A DNA stretch of 64,000 nt from Tretioscincus oriximinensis (Eukaryota > Chordata > Lepidosauria > Squamata > Gymnophthalmidae), in assembly GCA_022410635.1 (NCBI GenBank), contig JAJVDF010000968.1:27373-91372 (forward strand), read 5' to 3'. Each line of letters begins with the position of its first letter. Positions within the stretch are counted from its first letter, which is position 1. Positions 50,831 to 62,689 of this stretch are shown piece after piece. Below the pieces are notes generated by a model, which ran no database searches, was not told the DNA's origin, and saw only the letters and a list, made by a program, of their open reading frames with translations. The position numbers and the translations under genes were made by a program.

Positions 50831-53800
50831 CTGCAGTTGGAAGGGGAAAGAGTACATGCTAAAAGGGCCCTTCAGCATCCATCACTGTTCTTTTTAAGAA
50901 GTTCTTCCCGCCATCTTATAATCACCCAATGGATATTGATAAGGCCCACGGGAAGTCCCATTAAGGACCAGGTTCTACAGACTGGGTTGCTGAGAATATT
51001 CACCATATTGGGAAAGTAGGCCATGGCCTTTCCTTGCTTGTCCATCTTGAAGAGGGCTGGGATGTCGATGATATTGTTCTCTTCCAATCCCAACTCCTTT
51101 TTCAGGATATCCCGGTTCCAGTCAATGCAGCGCTTGGGGAAAAGGCAGGGTAGGCGACCGGTTAGTGATCAGGGCAGCCATTCTGTCCTCCTACCTGTTT
51201 TCCCGCATGATATTACTTGCTCCTCCGCCCTGGTGGGAAGGAGAATTGATCGTCTCCACTTTGAGAGCCCAGAGGTTTGCAAAGCCGTTTTGTATCCAGA
51301 ATGTTTTGAGTCTGAACGGGACGTCTCGAATGGTCCAAAATGGCCACATGATGAACGTTCTGGATCAGCTTTCATGGGAAGGGGCGTTTTATTCCGAGTT
51401 CAGAGGGGTCTGAATTGTGAATGTTTCACACATTTTGGGCATCTCATTCTGAAGTCTCAAAAGGGAGTTACCTGAACATACTGGTTCTCCTGCACCATGA
51501 CCTCGTTGGAGAGGACTTTGTTGATGGTGACGCGCTTCGTGTCTGTCCCGGTGTACCCTGGAAAGAAGATGCGAAATGTTCAATTTGCAAAAACTGTCGT
51601 CTGGAGGTTCCCATACTGTGTCCTCTTTCCCACATGTGTCTTCCTTTCATGAGTGCCTATGAGGAGCCCATCCAGGACAACCTTCTGTCTCACACAGTGG
51701 CCCAGCAATTGCACCTGGGCAGTAAAACCCTCACCTGTTCTCCACTCCCTGCCAATGCTTCAGGAATCCTGCCTGTTGCTCCATCCCCAAGGCAGGATCA
51801 AGAGATCCTAGTAACTCTTTATACTCTTGGCTTCCATGAGTCATAGAATCCTAGAGTTCAAAGGGACCTCCAGGGACATGGGGTCCAACCCCTCTGCTCT
51901 GTGCAGGATTCACTAAACCATCCCAGACAGGTGGTTGTTCCAGCTTCTGTTTGAAGGCTTCCAGCAAAGAAGAACATACTACCTTCTGTGGCAACCTGGC
52001 TTTTTTATCAAGCTTCCTGTCAGGAAGTTAAGAACATAAGAAGAGCCATACTAGATCAGGCCACAGCCCATCGAGTCCAGCATTCTGTGTCACACAGAGG
52101 CCCACCAGATGCACCTGGGCAGTCCGAACAGAGGAAAGCAAAGTATGCTCCTGTTCGTGACTCCCTGCAAATGGTATTTCAAGAGTCCTGCCTGTTGCTT
52201 CATCCCGGAGGCTACATCCAGACAACTTAGTATCCATTTATACCCTTAGTGTCCATAAACCTGTCTAGTCCTGTCTTGAAGCTATCCAAGCTGTTAGCTA
52301 CCACCATCTCTTCAGGAAGTAAATTCCACAGGCCGATGACCCTCTGGGTGAAAAAATACTTTCCTTTGTCTGTTCTCACTTTTCTACCCAACAGTTTCAA
52401 GGAGGGCCCTCTGGTCCTTGTGTTCTGGGAGAGAGAAAACATTTTTTCTCTATTCACCCTGTCGATCCCATGCATGATTTTGTACACTTCAATCAGATCA
52501 CCCCTCAAACGTCTCCTTTCAAGGCTGAAGAGGCCCAGAAGTTGGACATGAACATGTCTAATCCTGTCTTAAAGCTATCTAGGCTTCATCCAGCTACCAT
52601 CAGGGAGTGAATTCTATGGACCAATGTCCCTCTGGGTGAAAAAAAATATTTTCCCGCGTCTGTCTTCACTCTTTTGCCCGTCAGTTTCAAGGAAGCCCCC
52701 CTGGTCCCGGTGTAGTGTGATAGAGAAAATAATTATTCTATATTCCTCTTATCTGCCCCTTGCATGATTTTATACACCTCAACCAGATCACCTCTTTCCT
52801 ACTTCATCAACCGTAACAAGCGCATCACGGCCCCTCCTCTGTGCCATTGTGAGNGAAGCACTTCAAAGAACCATTTCTCACCCCTTGTAGGCCAGTGATT
52901 TGTTGACAGGGGCCGCCCGCTTCCATCAAGAAGCACCACNGGGTGCTGAGGACGGGCCATCAAGAAGCTTGTCCTCTAAATAGGCAGCTTTCTGCTCTCT
53001 CTCAAAACCTGCTTCAATGAATCAACACCTCAGTTTGGAGTACGAACAACAAAGACGGCAGATTATGGGTGGCGTTTTTCTTCTCCCTGACACCTCTGGT
53101 GACAGACGAAAGGAGCCTGGAGATACTCGGGTATTTTCCTTTTATTCTTTTGCTCGATACCCATTTCAAGCCTCTTTTATCCCATGCCAAGAAGGGGAAG
53201 CCCGGACCGTATTTGGCCGATAGCCACCCGCTTTCCCCCCAAGTAGGAGATGGTGGGCCTTCTGTTACACTCAGGTATCTTCAGAATGGCCGTGATGCAT
53301 TCCGACTTGGCTCTGCTCAAGAAGGCTTTTCTTTTTTTCCAACGGACAGGGCCGAGGTCTGACCACGATGAACGGGACAGCTGTCAGGCAGTCAAAAGTT
53401 CATAGGATACCGAGGTGCTGATGGAGGTGGCTGGTGACTGATGCGAGACTTTCCAGCCAACTCTGCTCGGCAACAGGCTGGGAATCAGCTCCGTGGACCC
53501 TGCCCCGCTGCTTAAAGCACCTTTGGAAAACCAAGGTTCTAGACCACATGAAAGGGATGCTTATTGCAGGAAAGGGTAGGGAAAAGAGTCAAGAATTTGC
53601 TTTACCCAGGCACATTTGTCCAGTTCCCTGTCCCTGATCTGCACCTAAATCTGTTAATAGATTGAGGGCGTTTGGGAAGAAAAGTCAAATTTTTAATTTT
53701 TATTTTTTGTGCAAAGTCAGGAAGCGCACAGGAGTGCAATTGAAATTTGTTCATGAATGTGCCATTGCCACTTTACTTTTCAGTGCCAACAGGANGAATC

Positions 53801-56800
53801 CAGGGCCAGGTATACGGGGAGGAAGGACTGGGTGTTTTACAGAGCAGGGCATGAATGAAAGTAGAACAACAANAAGAAGAACTGGGTTCTTATACCCCGC
53901 TTTTCTCACCTTTCAAAGGGACCCAAAGCGGCTTACAAGGATATATTTTGCCCGAAGGCTGACATTCTATCTTCCCCACCAGGCTGTGGTGGTTCCCATG
54001 TATCTACTTGCAGTCAGTTGCAATTTCTTGCAGTTCATGCTTTCGAATAACTGGGTTGGGTAGAGCTACAGGCTAGTGGAAGGTGCTCAGCCCTCCCCAC
54101 GTCTGACACAGGACTTCCAAACCCCATCTCCCATACGAGAGACGGATTCCTAAGTGACTGAGCTATCCGTGCAGACGTCTTTTCATGCAGCCAAATTATC
54201 GTATCCAAAATGGAACAGTCACATATTCTGTGTTCAGTTGGGCTGAGAAGGAAGGTCATTTGTGGAACACAGCCAGAACAGAAGGGGATTGATGCTGGCA
54301 ATGGGGCTACAGGCAAACTAGTCCAGGATATCGTCTCCCACTGCCAGGCCTGTATTTTCACAGAGAGCAACCTGTGGTGCCCCCTACCCCTAGTAAAGTG
54401 GCTGGATGTAAAGTGATCTCAAGCTTTGTCACCAAGACATCTCTGACTCTTCCCCATCCTTCTGCTCCCAAGACATTTTCTTCAGGAGCCACGATTTAGC
54501 ATTAAATGCAGAAGCCTACCTTTGAACATGACGGCTTCACCGTGACCTTCCTTCTGTTTGTCCCTGAAGAGCCTGTAGCAGGCTAAAGGGCTTGCCATTA
54601 GCATTCGGAATTGCTGGACGGAGGATCACACGGGAAAGAAAACAACACACAAAAATAACCCAATATATAGGGTACCAAAGTCGTCAAACAACCAGCGGCA
54701 GCTTGCCCCTGGGTTCGTGGGGTCCGGCNAACACAATGGAGAGCCATAGGCCAATCGTAGGCTTCCACAGAGGAGCTGCCAACAAATCAAAAAGCTCCAG
54801 GTAGCTTTTTTTAATTAATGAAAGGGGTCGCCGATCCCAGAACCAATGGGAGGGCTGCCTGGGAGGGGCCACAGTCTCTCAGTCTTTGTTGAGGTGCCAA
54901 CTTGCAGACTGAAAGAGAGACTGGTAAGTGCTTAATGTTGCTGAGGCTGGAAGAAGGGAGCTTTCTCCAGCCTTGGTGATGTTAGGAAAGCACGGGTCCG
55001 GCACCGCCCGCCCCCCCCCCCCCCCCCAATCTCAAAGTGCACCAGCTGTCACTGCAAACAACCAATATAAAACCAGAACCCAAACNACTGCAAACAACCA
55101 ATATAAAACCAGAACCCAAACTGCAGGACCTTTTGCAGAACCTTTTTGAAGATTTATTTATTTATTTATACTTCTACCCCGCCCCATATCCGAAGGTCTC
55201 AGGGCGGTCAACAGTAAATATCATTGCAAAATTAACAGATTAAAAACAGTGTGGAAACAATATCTAAAAGTGGGGACAAAAATGAACATTCTCTTCAGCC
55301 AAAGGCCAGGCGAAAGAGGACCTTCTAAAAGAATACAACGATGATGACAGACGCACCTCGAGGGGGAGACTATTCCAAAGATGAGGGACAATCACCAAGA
55401 AGGCCCTAGCCCAGGTTCCCACTCCCTTGGCTGTTGAAAGGGATGGTACAACCAGGAGGGCCTCCCCTACAAATCTTAAGGCACGGGCAGGTCTGTATGG
55501 GAGGAGGCCTTCCTTGAAGTATTTGGGGTCCAAGTTATTTAGGGCCTTGTAAGTTAAACAACTTGAATTGGGCTCAGTAGCGGATGGGCAGCCAGTGCAG
55601 CTCTTTCAAGACCAGCATGTTGTGTGTCCGGCCAGCCGTTCCGGTCAGCAGTCTAGCGGCTGCCTTCTGCACCAACTGCAGCTTCCGAACCATTTTCAAG
55701 GGCAGCCCAAGATACAGCGCATTACAGTAGTCCAGTCTGGAGGTTACCAGTGTGTGGATTACTGTGGCTAAATCATCCCTGTTCAGAAGTGGGCGTAACT
55801 GGTGAACCAGACATGGGTGGAAGGAGGCACTCCTGGCACTCAAGTGTCAGGGCAGAGTCCAGGAACCCCCCCAGATNTCACACCCGTCCCATATAGGGCA
55901 ATTCTACCCCACCAAAGACAGGGGGTCTCCCCGTTTCATGAACCCTGGATGCTCCGACACACAGAACCTCCATCTTGCCTGGATTCAGCTTCAGTTTATT
56001 GGCCCCCATCCAGCCCATCACTGCTTCCAGGCCCCTGTCAAGAACTTCAACCACCTCTCCTGATTCATATGGGACAGAGAGATAGAGCTGAGTGTCATCT
56101 GCATATTGATGACACTTCACTCCAAATCTCCTGATGACCTCTCCCAGTGGCTTCATATAGATGTTGAACAGCATGGGGGAGAGGATTGACCCCTGAGGAA
56201 CCCCACAAGTGAGCTCCCAGGGTGTCGAGCAAGACTCCCCCCCGAACAGTCTCTGGAAGCGGCTTTGGAGATAGGAGTGGAACCATTGCAATGCCTTTCC
56301 ACCAACTCTGTAGCCTCTCCAGGAGGATACCAGGNTCAATGGTATCAAAAGCCGATGAGAGGTCCAGGAGAACCAACAGGGTCACATTGCCTCCGTCCCT
56401 CTCACAGAGCAGGTCATCAACCAGGGAGACCAAGGTGGTTTCCATGCCATGACCAGGCCTGAAGCCAGATTGAAATGTATCTAGATCAGTGATTCCCAAA
56501 TTGGGTGGTACTGTCCCCTTATNGGTGCTGAAGATATTGAGGGGGGCGGTAAGAATTTCTTTATACAATTGAGGTGAATGGGGTGGGGGGCACTAGGGAT
56601 GTGGCTTGAGAGCCAAGGGGGCGACAGTTCAAAGAAGTTTGGGAATCACTGGTCTAGATAAGCATGTCTAAAATTGAACAATAAGATTCCTTATTGCAGA
56701 ATTTTGTGAAAACTCCGACATACAAGGTCTTTTTAACATCTGTTGTTTATACTTCTTTGGACTTTTGCTCTTTATAGGCGGTTTTGATATATGTGTTATA

Positions 56801-58753
56801 TTGTATTTTACAGATTGATTTTATAAGACTTAACCTTTTTAAAATTTCTACAGTTTGGGTTCTGGTTTTAACACAGGAAAGACGCCGTAAATATTTGAAT
56901 ACAATGGCCAGGCAGCGAATATGTTGCTGTTCCACTTTCTGTTTCAGTAAAGCTTCCAAAACAGGTACATTAAAAACAAGGAATGTAGCTATTGGGTCTA
57001 AAATTTAGGGTCTGGGTCACGAAAAACGACTACTATAAAAACAATACAGGCAATGTCTGCAGTGAAAATAAAGTAAATGGTTTTGGAGTGACACCTTGTG
57101 GCTGTAGATGGCAATTACATCCATAGGGCAATTTGGCTAAACAAAAAGGTTGTAAGGATTGTTTTATGTCACTCTGTTACCCAGTGGGGGGTGCTATACA
57201 GTTTAAAATCAAGGAAACAAACAAACAGAAAGGAAGAAATACAAAAGCTATCAGGAGAGAAAATGTGAAACTGTAAAAGACATAGGGTCCCCTCTTGTCT
57301 CCCCAACCTGTATGCACAGATGTAACATCACCAGGTTTCTAAATAGTTTTCCAGTTCAGCCTTCTGTCTCATTCAGTGGACACAAACATCTCCCTTACCT
57401 TTTTGCCAGGAATTGGAACAAATGTCATGAATTCATCCACGTGACCCACTGTCAGCCAGTCTGAATAGAGCTCTATCGGGGCCTGGACTCGCTGGGCATA
57501 TAGAAAGTCTCGAACCACCTTCGTCATCCTTCGGCCCGCAGACCTAGAAGGTTCACAGAAATTCCCCACACGATGGGAAAGGAGAAAAGCAGGAAAAATA
57601 AGAGCCAAGGACACAGAAGAAGAAATTTAAAGCCAGTTTTTCTCCAAGAGTAGAAATTACCTTCCTTCCTCGCCAATTTCATAGGGATATAAAAGAGATA
57701 GTCATTTAGGATGGAGACCCAATTTCATCTGAAGCAGGGCCTTCCATATCACAAAAAAACTGCAGTTCAAAAAACTATGAAGCCAATGTTTCAAAATAGT
57801 TTCAAGACAGGACTAGACAAGTTTATGGACACTAAGGGTATAAATGGATACTAGGATAGTTGTCTGGATGTCGCCTCCGGTATGGAGCAACAGGCAGGAC
57901 TCCTGAGATACCATTTGCAGGGAGTCACGAACAGGAGCATATTTTGCTTTCCTCTGTTCGGACTGCCCAGGTGCATCTGGTGGGCCTCCGTGTGGGACAG
58001 AATGCTGGACTTGATGGGCTGTGGCCTGATCCAGGATGGCTCTTCTTATGTTCTTAATGTTTGCAGTAACTTTAAAGGTCTGTAGTGACATCTAGTGGCC
58101 ACAGACGGCAATTACATACTGCAAACCTGTCAAATAATACGAACATTACTTTTTGAAGCATTAAGAAGAAGAACTGGGTTCTTATACCCTGCTTTTCTCA
58201 CCTTTCAAAGGGTATTTTGCCCAAAGGCTCACATTCTATCTTCCCCACCAGGCTGTGGTGGTTCCCATGTATCTACTTGCAGTCAGTTGCAATTTCTTGC
58301 AATTCATGCTTTTGAATAGCTGGGTTGGCTAGAGCTACAGGCTAGTGGAAGGTGCTCACCCCTCCCCATGTCCGACACAGGGCTTCAAAACCCCATCTCC
58401 CAGATGAGAGATGGATTCCTTAGCTACTGAGCTATCCATGCCTGCTATTAAGTCCCATGTATGAAAGATTACTAGCGGGAAAGACTCTCTTGGATATGAT
58501 ACAGAAAAGTTTAGCAAGCTAGGAATTGTGCTTGACGGAAGGAAATGGTTCAATTATGAATGGCTTTGAATAAGGTCATGGTAAGTTCTAAACCCTCTTA
58601 CAAGGGAAAGCTGCTTCCGATCAGGATTCTGCCCAAGGGGTACTGTTTTCCNTTGACAACCACCGGTGGGCTAACTTCCAGATTTCCAAACGAATCCAGA
58701 CTGGTGACAGATTCAAACATAGGCTCTCTGGTCACGTAGCCGAAATCTGGACC
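50597..58753 (-). CDS. PADI2: PADI2: protein-arginine deiminase type 2, C-terminal half
   Basis: Six exons on the minus strand (58602-58753, 57399-57543, 54520-54613, 51472-51557, 51004-51132, 50597-50830) join in frame to 279 residues plus TGA. This matches human PADI2 (665 residues) from position 387 to the end with no net length change. The enzyme turns peptidyl arginine into citrulline and needs calcium. Catalytic His471 and Asp473 sit in GHVDEF, and Cys647 in VHCGTNV, 18 residues before the end, as in human. The other catalytic Asp (350 in human) lies in an upstream exon not found here. PADI2 is favoured over PADI1, 3 and 4 because of ALFKMD, ECCLE-HV and the YHK-LGEVHCG block. Exons 1-10 equivalents were not located and probably lie beyond the right edge. 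Convergent with TRIM62. Confidence 0.88.
51004..51132 (-). CDS. PADI2: PADI2 exon (CIDWNRD)
   Basis: 43 codons, phase 0 at both ends: [19 protein letters not shown] to AYFPNM. Acceptor cccaag, donor gtgaat. Confidence 0.93.
51472..51557 (-). CDS. PADI2: PADI2 exon ([13 protein letters not shown])
   Basis: Two bases completing a Gly codon and 28 codons, [18 protein letters not shown] to ENQYVQ. Acceptor ttccag, donor gtaact. Confidence 0.92.
51655..51840 (-). mobile_element. CR1-type LINE 3' fragment
   Basis: gaggagcccatccaggacaa, cacagtggcccagcaattgc and catccccaaggcaggatcaa follow the reverse 3' UTR. PADI2 intron. Confidence 0.75.
51838..52022 (-). mobile_element. CR1-type LINE 3' fragment, second subfamily
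   Basis: Starts gagtcatagaatcctagagt and ends near ttatcaagcttcctgtcagg. PADI2 intron. Confidence 0.8.
52028..52800 (-). mobile_element. CR1-type LINE 3' ends, two in series
   Basis: A near-complete reverse 3' end (52028-52543, minus-strand [20 protein letters not shown]) is followed at once by a second ORF2 tail (52545-52800, ttttatacacctcaaccaga). Confidence 0.87.
52805..53860. other. PADI2 intron, no repeat recognised
   Basis: About 1 kb without a supported exon or a recognisable element. Confidence 0.4.
53868..54175 (-). mobile_element. tRNA-derived SINE with short GAA tail
   Basis: A full reverse copy, from acaanaagaagaactgggtt to the head gtgactgagctatccgtgc. PADI2 intron. Confidence 0.92.
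54520..54613 (-). CDS. PADI2: PADI2 exon ([10 protein letters not shown])
   Basis: 31 codons and one base: [17 protein letters not shown] to EAVMFKG. Acceptor gtccag, donor gtaggc. The first three residues differ from human FLL but the phase fits both neighbours. Confidence 0.9.
55005..55030. repeat. Poly-C run
   Basis: About 18 C residues after a cccg start. It is followed by a duplicated block (aaccaatataaaaccagaac) at 55060 and 55100, 41 bp apart. Confidence 0.8.
55145..56480 (-). mobile_element. L2-type LINE with broken reverse-transcriptase frame
   Basis: On the minus strand the copy reads from the RT palm ([31 protein letters not shown]) through [26 protein letters not shown] and [12 protein letters not shown] to the tail gggcggggta...ataaataaat. 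Frame shifts and an internal stop break it. Its 5' half is absent. It lies in a PADI2 intron on the same strand as the gene. Confidence 0.88.
56487..56651. mobile_element. hAT-type MITE (165 bp)
   Basis: Ends are cagtgattcccaaa and its reverse complement tttgggaatcactg. The 8-bp flanks are atctagat (56479-56486) and gtctagat (56652-56659), one mismatch, as expected for hAT. The centre is G-rich and non-coding. It abuts the 5' end of the L2 copy. Confidence 0.85.
56660..57395. other. PADI2 intron, AT-rich, nothing recognised
   Basis: Long AT-rich stretch without a supported exon. Confidence 0.4.
57399..57543 (-). CDS. PADI2: PADI2 exon with catalytic His and Asp
   Basis: One base finishing a Leu codon and 48 codons: [17 protein letters not shown], then [15 protein letters not shown] and VPIPGKK. 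The catalytic pair is the H and D of GHVDEF. Acceptor ttctag, donor gtaagg. Confidence 0.94.
57795..58060 (+). mobile_element. CR1-type LINE 3' end, sense
   Basis: Starts tagtttcaagacaggactag and ends with gatggctcttcttatgttc. It is antisense to PADI2. Confidence 0.9.
58160..58445 (-). mobile_element. tRNA-derived SINE with short GAA tail
   Basis: Reverse copy, aagaagaagaactgggttct to the head actgagctatccatgcctg. A deletion of about 25 bp follows cacctttcaaaggg. PADI2 intron. Confidence 0.9.
58602..58753 (-). CDS. PADI2: PADI2 exon ([11 protein letters not shown])
   Basis: 50 codons and two bases: [19 protein letters not shown], then [11 protein letters not shown] and ILIGSSFP. Acceptor cccacag, donor gtaaga. 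One N (58652) falls in an Asn-like codon. The most upstream exon I could find. Confidence 0.94.
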
Positions 58754-58914
58754 CTGTGGGAAAATCCGAAGAAAAAGATGCACCAACTGTTCACATGGGC
58801 ACAAAAATTACTCATTTTCTTTCCTTTTGAGGGATCGAGAAGGTACGATCGGAAGGGGTCTGGAAAAACCATACCATATGAGGAATGAGCAAAGGATCTA
58901 GAGATGTTTAGAGG

Positions 58915-59170
58915 AAGATGGAGAGGACTGCCTACAAATACCGGAAGAGCTGCCATAGAGCAGGGGAATCAACTTTGTTCTCATGGGCACATAGAAGGAC
59001 TAGAAACAATAGGATGAAACTGCAAGGAAGGAAATTTAGATTAGATATCAGAAAAGGCTTCCTGACACTGAGGGTGATCAACCAATGGGACAGATTGCCA
59101 CAGGACTTCTCCTTCGCTGGAGGTCTTCAAACAGAGGTTGGGCAGCCATTGCTTTGGGATGGTTTAGTGA
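58915..59170 (+). mobile_element. CR1-type LINE fragment, second subfamily, sense
   Basis: Sense ORF2 tail (aggggaatcaactttgttct, gatatcagaaaaggcttcct, ttcgctggaggtcttcaaac) to gggatggtttagtga. Confidence 0.82.
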
Positions 59171-59500
59171 ATCATAGAATCATAGAGTTGGAAGGGACCT
59201 CCAGGGTCATGGGGTCCAACCCCCTGCTCGATGCAGGATTCATTAAACCATCCCAGATAGATGACTGTCCAGTCTGTGTTTGAAGACTTCCAGGGAAGAT
59301 GAACTCATCACCCCCTGTGGCAACCTGTACCACTGGTTTATCACCCTGACTGTTAGAAAGTTTTTTCTGATCTCTAATCTAAAGTTCCTCCCTTGCAGTT
59401 TCATTCCATTATTTCTAGTCCTTCCATGTGCCAATGAGAACAAGGCTGATCCCTCTGCTCTGTGAAAAGCCCTTCAGGTATTTGTAGGCAGCTATCAAGG
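59170..59500 (-). mobile_element. CR1-type LINE 3' end, second subfamily
   Basis: Begins aatcatagaatcatagagtt and runs to ttgtaggcagctatcaa. It is inverted relative to the copy just before it. Confidence 0.87.
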
Positions 59501-59665
59501 GGATGGATCCCAAGATCCTGGATGTCCCAACTCTATGATTCTAAAAAGGAAGGAAGGTAGGAGATGATGTAGGAGGTGGTGAGTTCTCCTTGGCTGGAAG
59601 TTTTCAGACAGAGGCTGGTCAGCCATTGGTCTGGGATGGTTTAGTGGGTCCGGCGTGGGATCCCA
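59500..59665 (+). mobile_element. CR1-type LINE 3' fragments, second subfamily, sense
   Basis: ggatgtcccaactctatgat is a sense 3' terminus; then gagttctccttggctggaag, ttttcagacagaggctgg and ggtttagtgggtc are from a second fragment. Confidence 0.65.
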
Positions 59666-59669
59666 CAGC

Positions 59670-60225
59670 CCTGGTTGGCTCTTCTAACCCTGTAATTCCA
59701 TGACCCAAGGTCAGCCTGGGGGTTTCCACAGCTAAGGAGAGACTGGAACCTATGGCCTGCCAGCTACCATCTTGGCTATCTAAGCATTTGCCCTGGCCGA
59801 AAGGAGCGGTGCCCATCCAAAAGCAGAGCAACGAGGCCTGTGTTTGGCTTTCATGACTTAGGGAACAGCAAATTGCCACAGCAGCAGAGGGTGAGGGGAG
59901 AGCTAGCAATGGCCCCTGGGAACCTGCTTTTCTAAAGGGCTTGGCACGGCGAAGCAGCTGCCAGTGAGTGACAGATGAGCAAATAGACTCATCACAATAC
60001 CAGACTAATCAGCATGAAATGTCTGTGGGGGAAAGCTCAGCTTGGGTTCTGTGAGCCATTTCAATCCTTCCTAAGCTCCTCTTTCAGGGTGCCCGTCCTG
60101 CGCTGGTGGAGGCAGACGTGCCCTGTGCAACATTACACTTGATCTGCTAAATGCACGGCGGTCTTCCCTGGTCATCGAGGAGGTTGGGGGGTGCTGAACT
60201 CAAAGTTACCCTAGGAGGCTGAAGT
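59670..60225. other. Unique sequence, possible conserved non-coding element
   Basis: No repeat recognised. The part at about 59955-60085 has tgagtgacagatgagcaaat and gactaatcagcatgaaatgt, AT-rich motifs of the kind found in enhancers. Composition alone cannot prove it. Confidence 0.25.
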
Positions 60226-60925
60226 TATTTTCCCTATCACACAACCCTAGGGACAGGACATTCCTTGGAGCTGATGGGAAGAAGAGTCAGGGTAGCCAAG
60301 GGGTCCCCAAGGGTCATTGGCCTATGGAATTTACTTCCAAAAGAGGTGGATGCAGCTGGATAAGAAGAAGAAGAACTGGGTTCTTATACCCCTCTTTTCT
60401 CACCTTTCAAAGGGACTCAAAGCGGCTTACAAGGGTATTTTTGCCCGAAGGCTCACATTCTATCCTTCCCACCAGGCTATGGTGGTTCCCATGCATCTAC
60501 TTGCAGTCAGTTGCAATTTCTTGCAATGCAAGCTTTCGAATAGCTGGGTTGGCTAGAGCTACAGGCTAGTGGAAGGTCCTCAGCCCTCCACATGTCCCAC
60601 ACAGGGCTTCGAAACCCCATTGCCCAGCTGAGAGATGGATGCCTGCACGGATAGCTCAGATAAAGCTTGGATAGCTTTAAGACAGACTTAGACAAATTCA
60701 TGGAAGCCAAGGGAATAAATAGTTACTAAGATGCTCTTAACCCTGCCTCTGGGATGGANCAACAGGCAGGAGTCCTGAAGTACCACTTACAAGGAGTGGA
60801 GAACACCTGAGTATTTTTCCTTCTTCTGCTCAAGATGCCCAGGGGCAATTGGTGGGCCACTGGGTGAGGCTCGGAGGGCTCTGGCCCCATTCAGCAGGGC
60901 TGCTCTTAGGTTCTTGTGTTCACTT
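60225..60925 (+). mobile_element. CR1-type LINE 3' end, sense, split by a SINE
   Basis: The ORF2 tail (60225-60358, with gggtcattggcctatgg) is interrupted, then the 3' UTR resumes at about 60660 (agcttggatagctttaagac) and ends with ctcttaggttcttgtgttc. Confidence 0.87.
60362..60657 (-). mobile_element. tRNA-derived SINE inserted in CR1
   Basis: A full reverse SINE, (GAA)n tail at 60362 to the head tgcacggatagctcag. The CR1 around it is continuous once the SINE is removed. Confidence 0.9.
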
Positions 60926-61084
60926 TGGTTTGACTTACTCATGATTCTGGCAAACCCAATTGAAGAAGCTGCCAAGGAGTCTATGCTCTCAATGATGTTT
61001 GGGGTTTTTTTTAACAGAAGCCTCAGAGAACTACATGGAGGAGGCTACAGGACAGCCAATGCATGTTAATCTTCAGAAGAACCC

Positions 61085-61500
61085 AAGAACGTAAGAGGAG
61101 GCCTGCTGAGGGGGCCCCACAGTAGTCCATCTGGTCCAAAGTTCTCTCCTGCTCAGTGGTTCACCTGTTGCCCCTGGGCAACCTGAAGCACTGTTGCCAC
61201 TCCCTGCAGACGGTACTTCAGGAATCCTGCCTGTTGCTCCATCCCAGAGGCAGGATCAAGAGGTCCATCCTAGTAGCTGTTTATACCCTTGTCTTCCCAT
61301 GAACTCTCCAGGCTTTATCCAGCTACCACCACGTCTTCTGGAAGTAAATTCTGGATGACCCTCTGGGTGAAAAAAATACTTTCCTTTGTCTATCACCCTT
61401 CTGCTTGAGGCTGCCCAGGGGCCATTGGTGGGCCACTGTGTGAGACAGAAGCCTGGATTAGATGGGCCCTGGCCCCATTGCATAGTTTGCCCCTTAGGTT
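61085..61500 (-). mobile_element. CR1-type LINE 3' end
   Basis: Starts acccaagaacgtaagaggag, and includes the 3' UTR and part of ORF2 (gatgaccctctgggtgaaa). The last 100 bp (61395-61500) read as a sense 3' tail (gctgcccaggggccattgg), inverted with respect to the start. Confidence 0.75.
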
Positions 61501-61504
61501 CTCT

Positions 61505-62310
61505 TATGGCTGATTTTACTCCAAAGAGCTGAAGATGGGGAGATAGTGGAAGAACGTCCAACTGGAATGGCCTCGTAAAATGAAATTGGAAAAGGGTTGG
61601 AGGCTTCAGGTCCCAGGTGCAGCAAGGGAAGAAGTTGGGTTCTAATCCTCCCATGCCAAGGGTTCAGGTTACTGTGAAGTATGGTGAAGAGCATCATGCA
61701 ATGGAGGCCTTCTGCTGCCAGGAAATGCTTCCACAGTGGCAGCTGAGGAAGGGCAGGTCTTGCCAGCAGGCAGCCGCTTTTGACAACTTCATTTTGATCC
61801 CCAGAAGAAGCTGATTCTTCTGCCTTTGGGCAAAAGCCCTTACGTCCCCCAGGCGCCTGGTGGGCTGGGAGGGTTGGGGGGGGGGGGGAGACCACCAGAG
61901 AATGTGGCAGAATTGACCCCGCTGGGATTAAGTTGCACGGCCTCAACAGGAGTAAGTCGGGATATTCATTTCATGGCTCTAATGACCCGCTAATCCTACT
62001 CTGGACTTCTCGGTTGGAAGGGGCGTTGGGGTGCCCGGCGTCCGAAACTGAGCCCCGTGTCATCTGGCAAATCTCAGGCACGAGGCCCGCCTGGGAGGGG
62101 CACCATAAGCACCCAACATCCACCCTTGCAGAAGACCAGAGATGCTCTTGGGGCAAGAGAGGGAGCCGGTTCGGGTGACGGTTCATNTTTTCATTGACTC
62201 AGGCCAACCAATTGTTGGTTGACGACATGGAACACCTGGATGCCCAGTTTGGAAAAACTGTCCTGCTTTAACTCTCTAGCCTGAGCCAAGCCTGACAGGG
62301 CTAAAAGTCC
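61505..62310. other. No gene recognised
   Basis: Contains a G-rich run (about 61876-61889). The part at 61945-62010 has catggctctaatgacccgct and aatcctactctgg, homeodomain-like cores. I could not find a PADI2 exon in it. Confidence 0.3.
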
Positions 62311-62444
62311 CCCCTTGACCCGCTGGACCAAGTCTAATCTTGTTGTGTCTGTTGTGCAGGCAGGCAAAGTAGAATTGGTTCCTGCTGGATCGGTGATTCG
62401 TTTGATGCTTTTTATTTTCTGTAGCGCCCTTTGGTGGAATAATA

Positions 62445-62555
62445 AACTGCTACTATTACTATTACTGCTATACTATTACTATCGCAGGAGAGAAGGGGGA
62501 GACAGGGGTAGACTATGGTAATAAATAAGTAAACAATAGTAATAATAGTAAGCCG
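62445..62555. repeat. TTACTA/AATAG-type simple repeats
   Basis: ctactattactattactgct and, on the other side of a purine-rich block, aatagtaataatagtaag: short inverted simple repeats. Confidence 0.75.
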
Positions 62556-62689
62556 ACCAAATGGAGCAAAATTGGGGTTGGTAAGGCAGCTACCCCTGAC
62601 TCCTCTTTCTCCAGAGGCTGCCCACTATATTGGCAGGGCAGCCTATGGTCAAACCATGGAACCTTGGACTCGCCCATGTGATCTGGTTA

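Noticed and set aside
61933..62186. A further PADI2 exon in the 62-kb island
   Set aside because: No frame on the minus strand gives a PADI-like peptide with splice borders.
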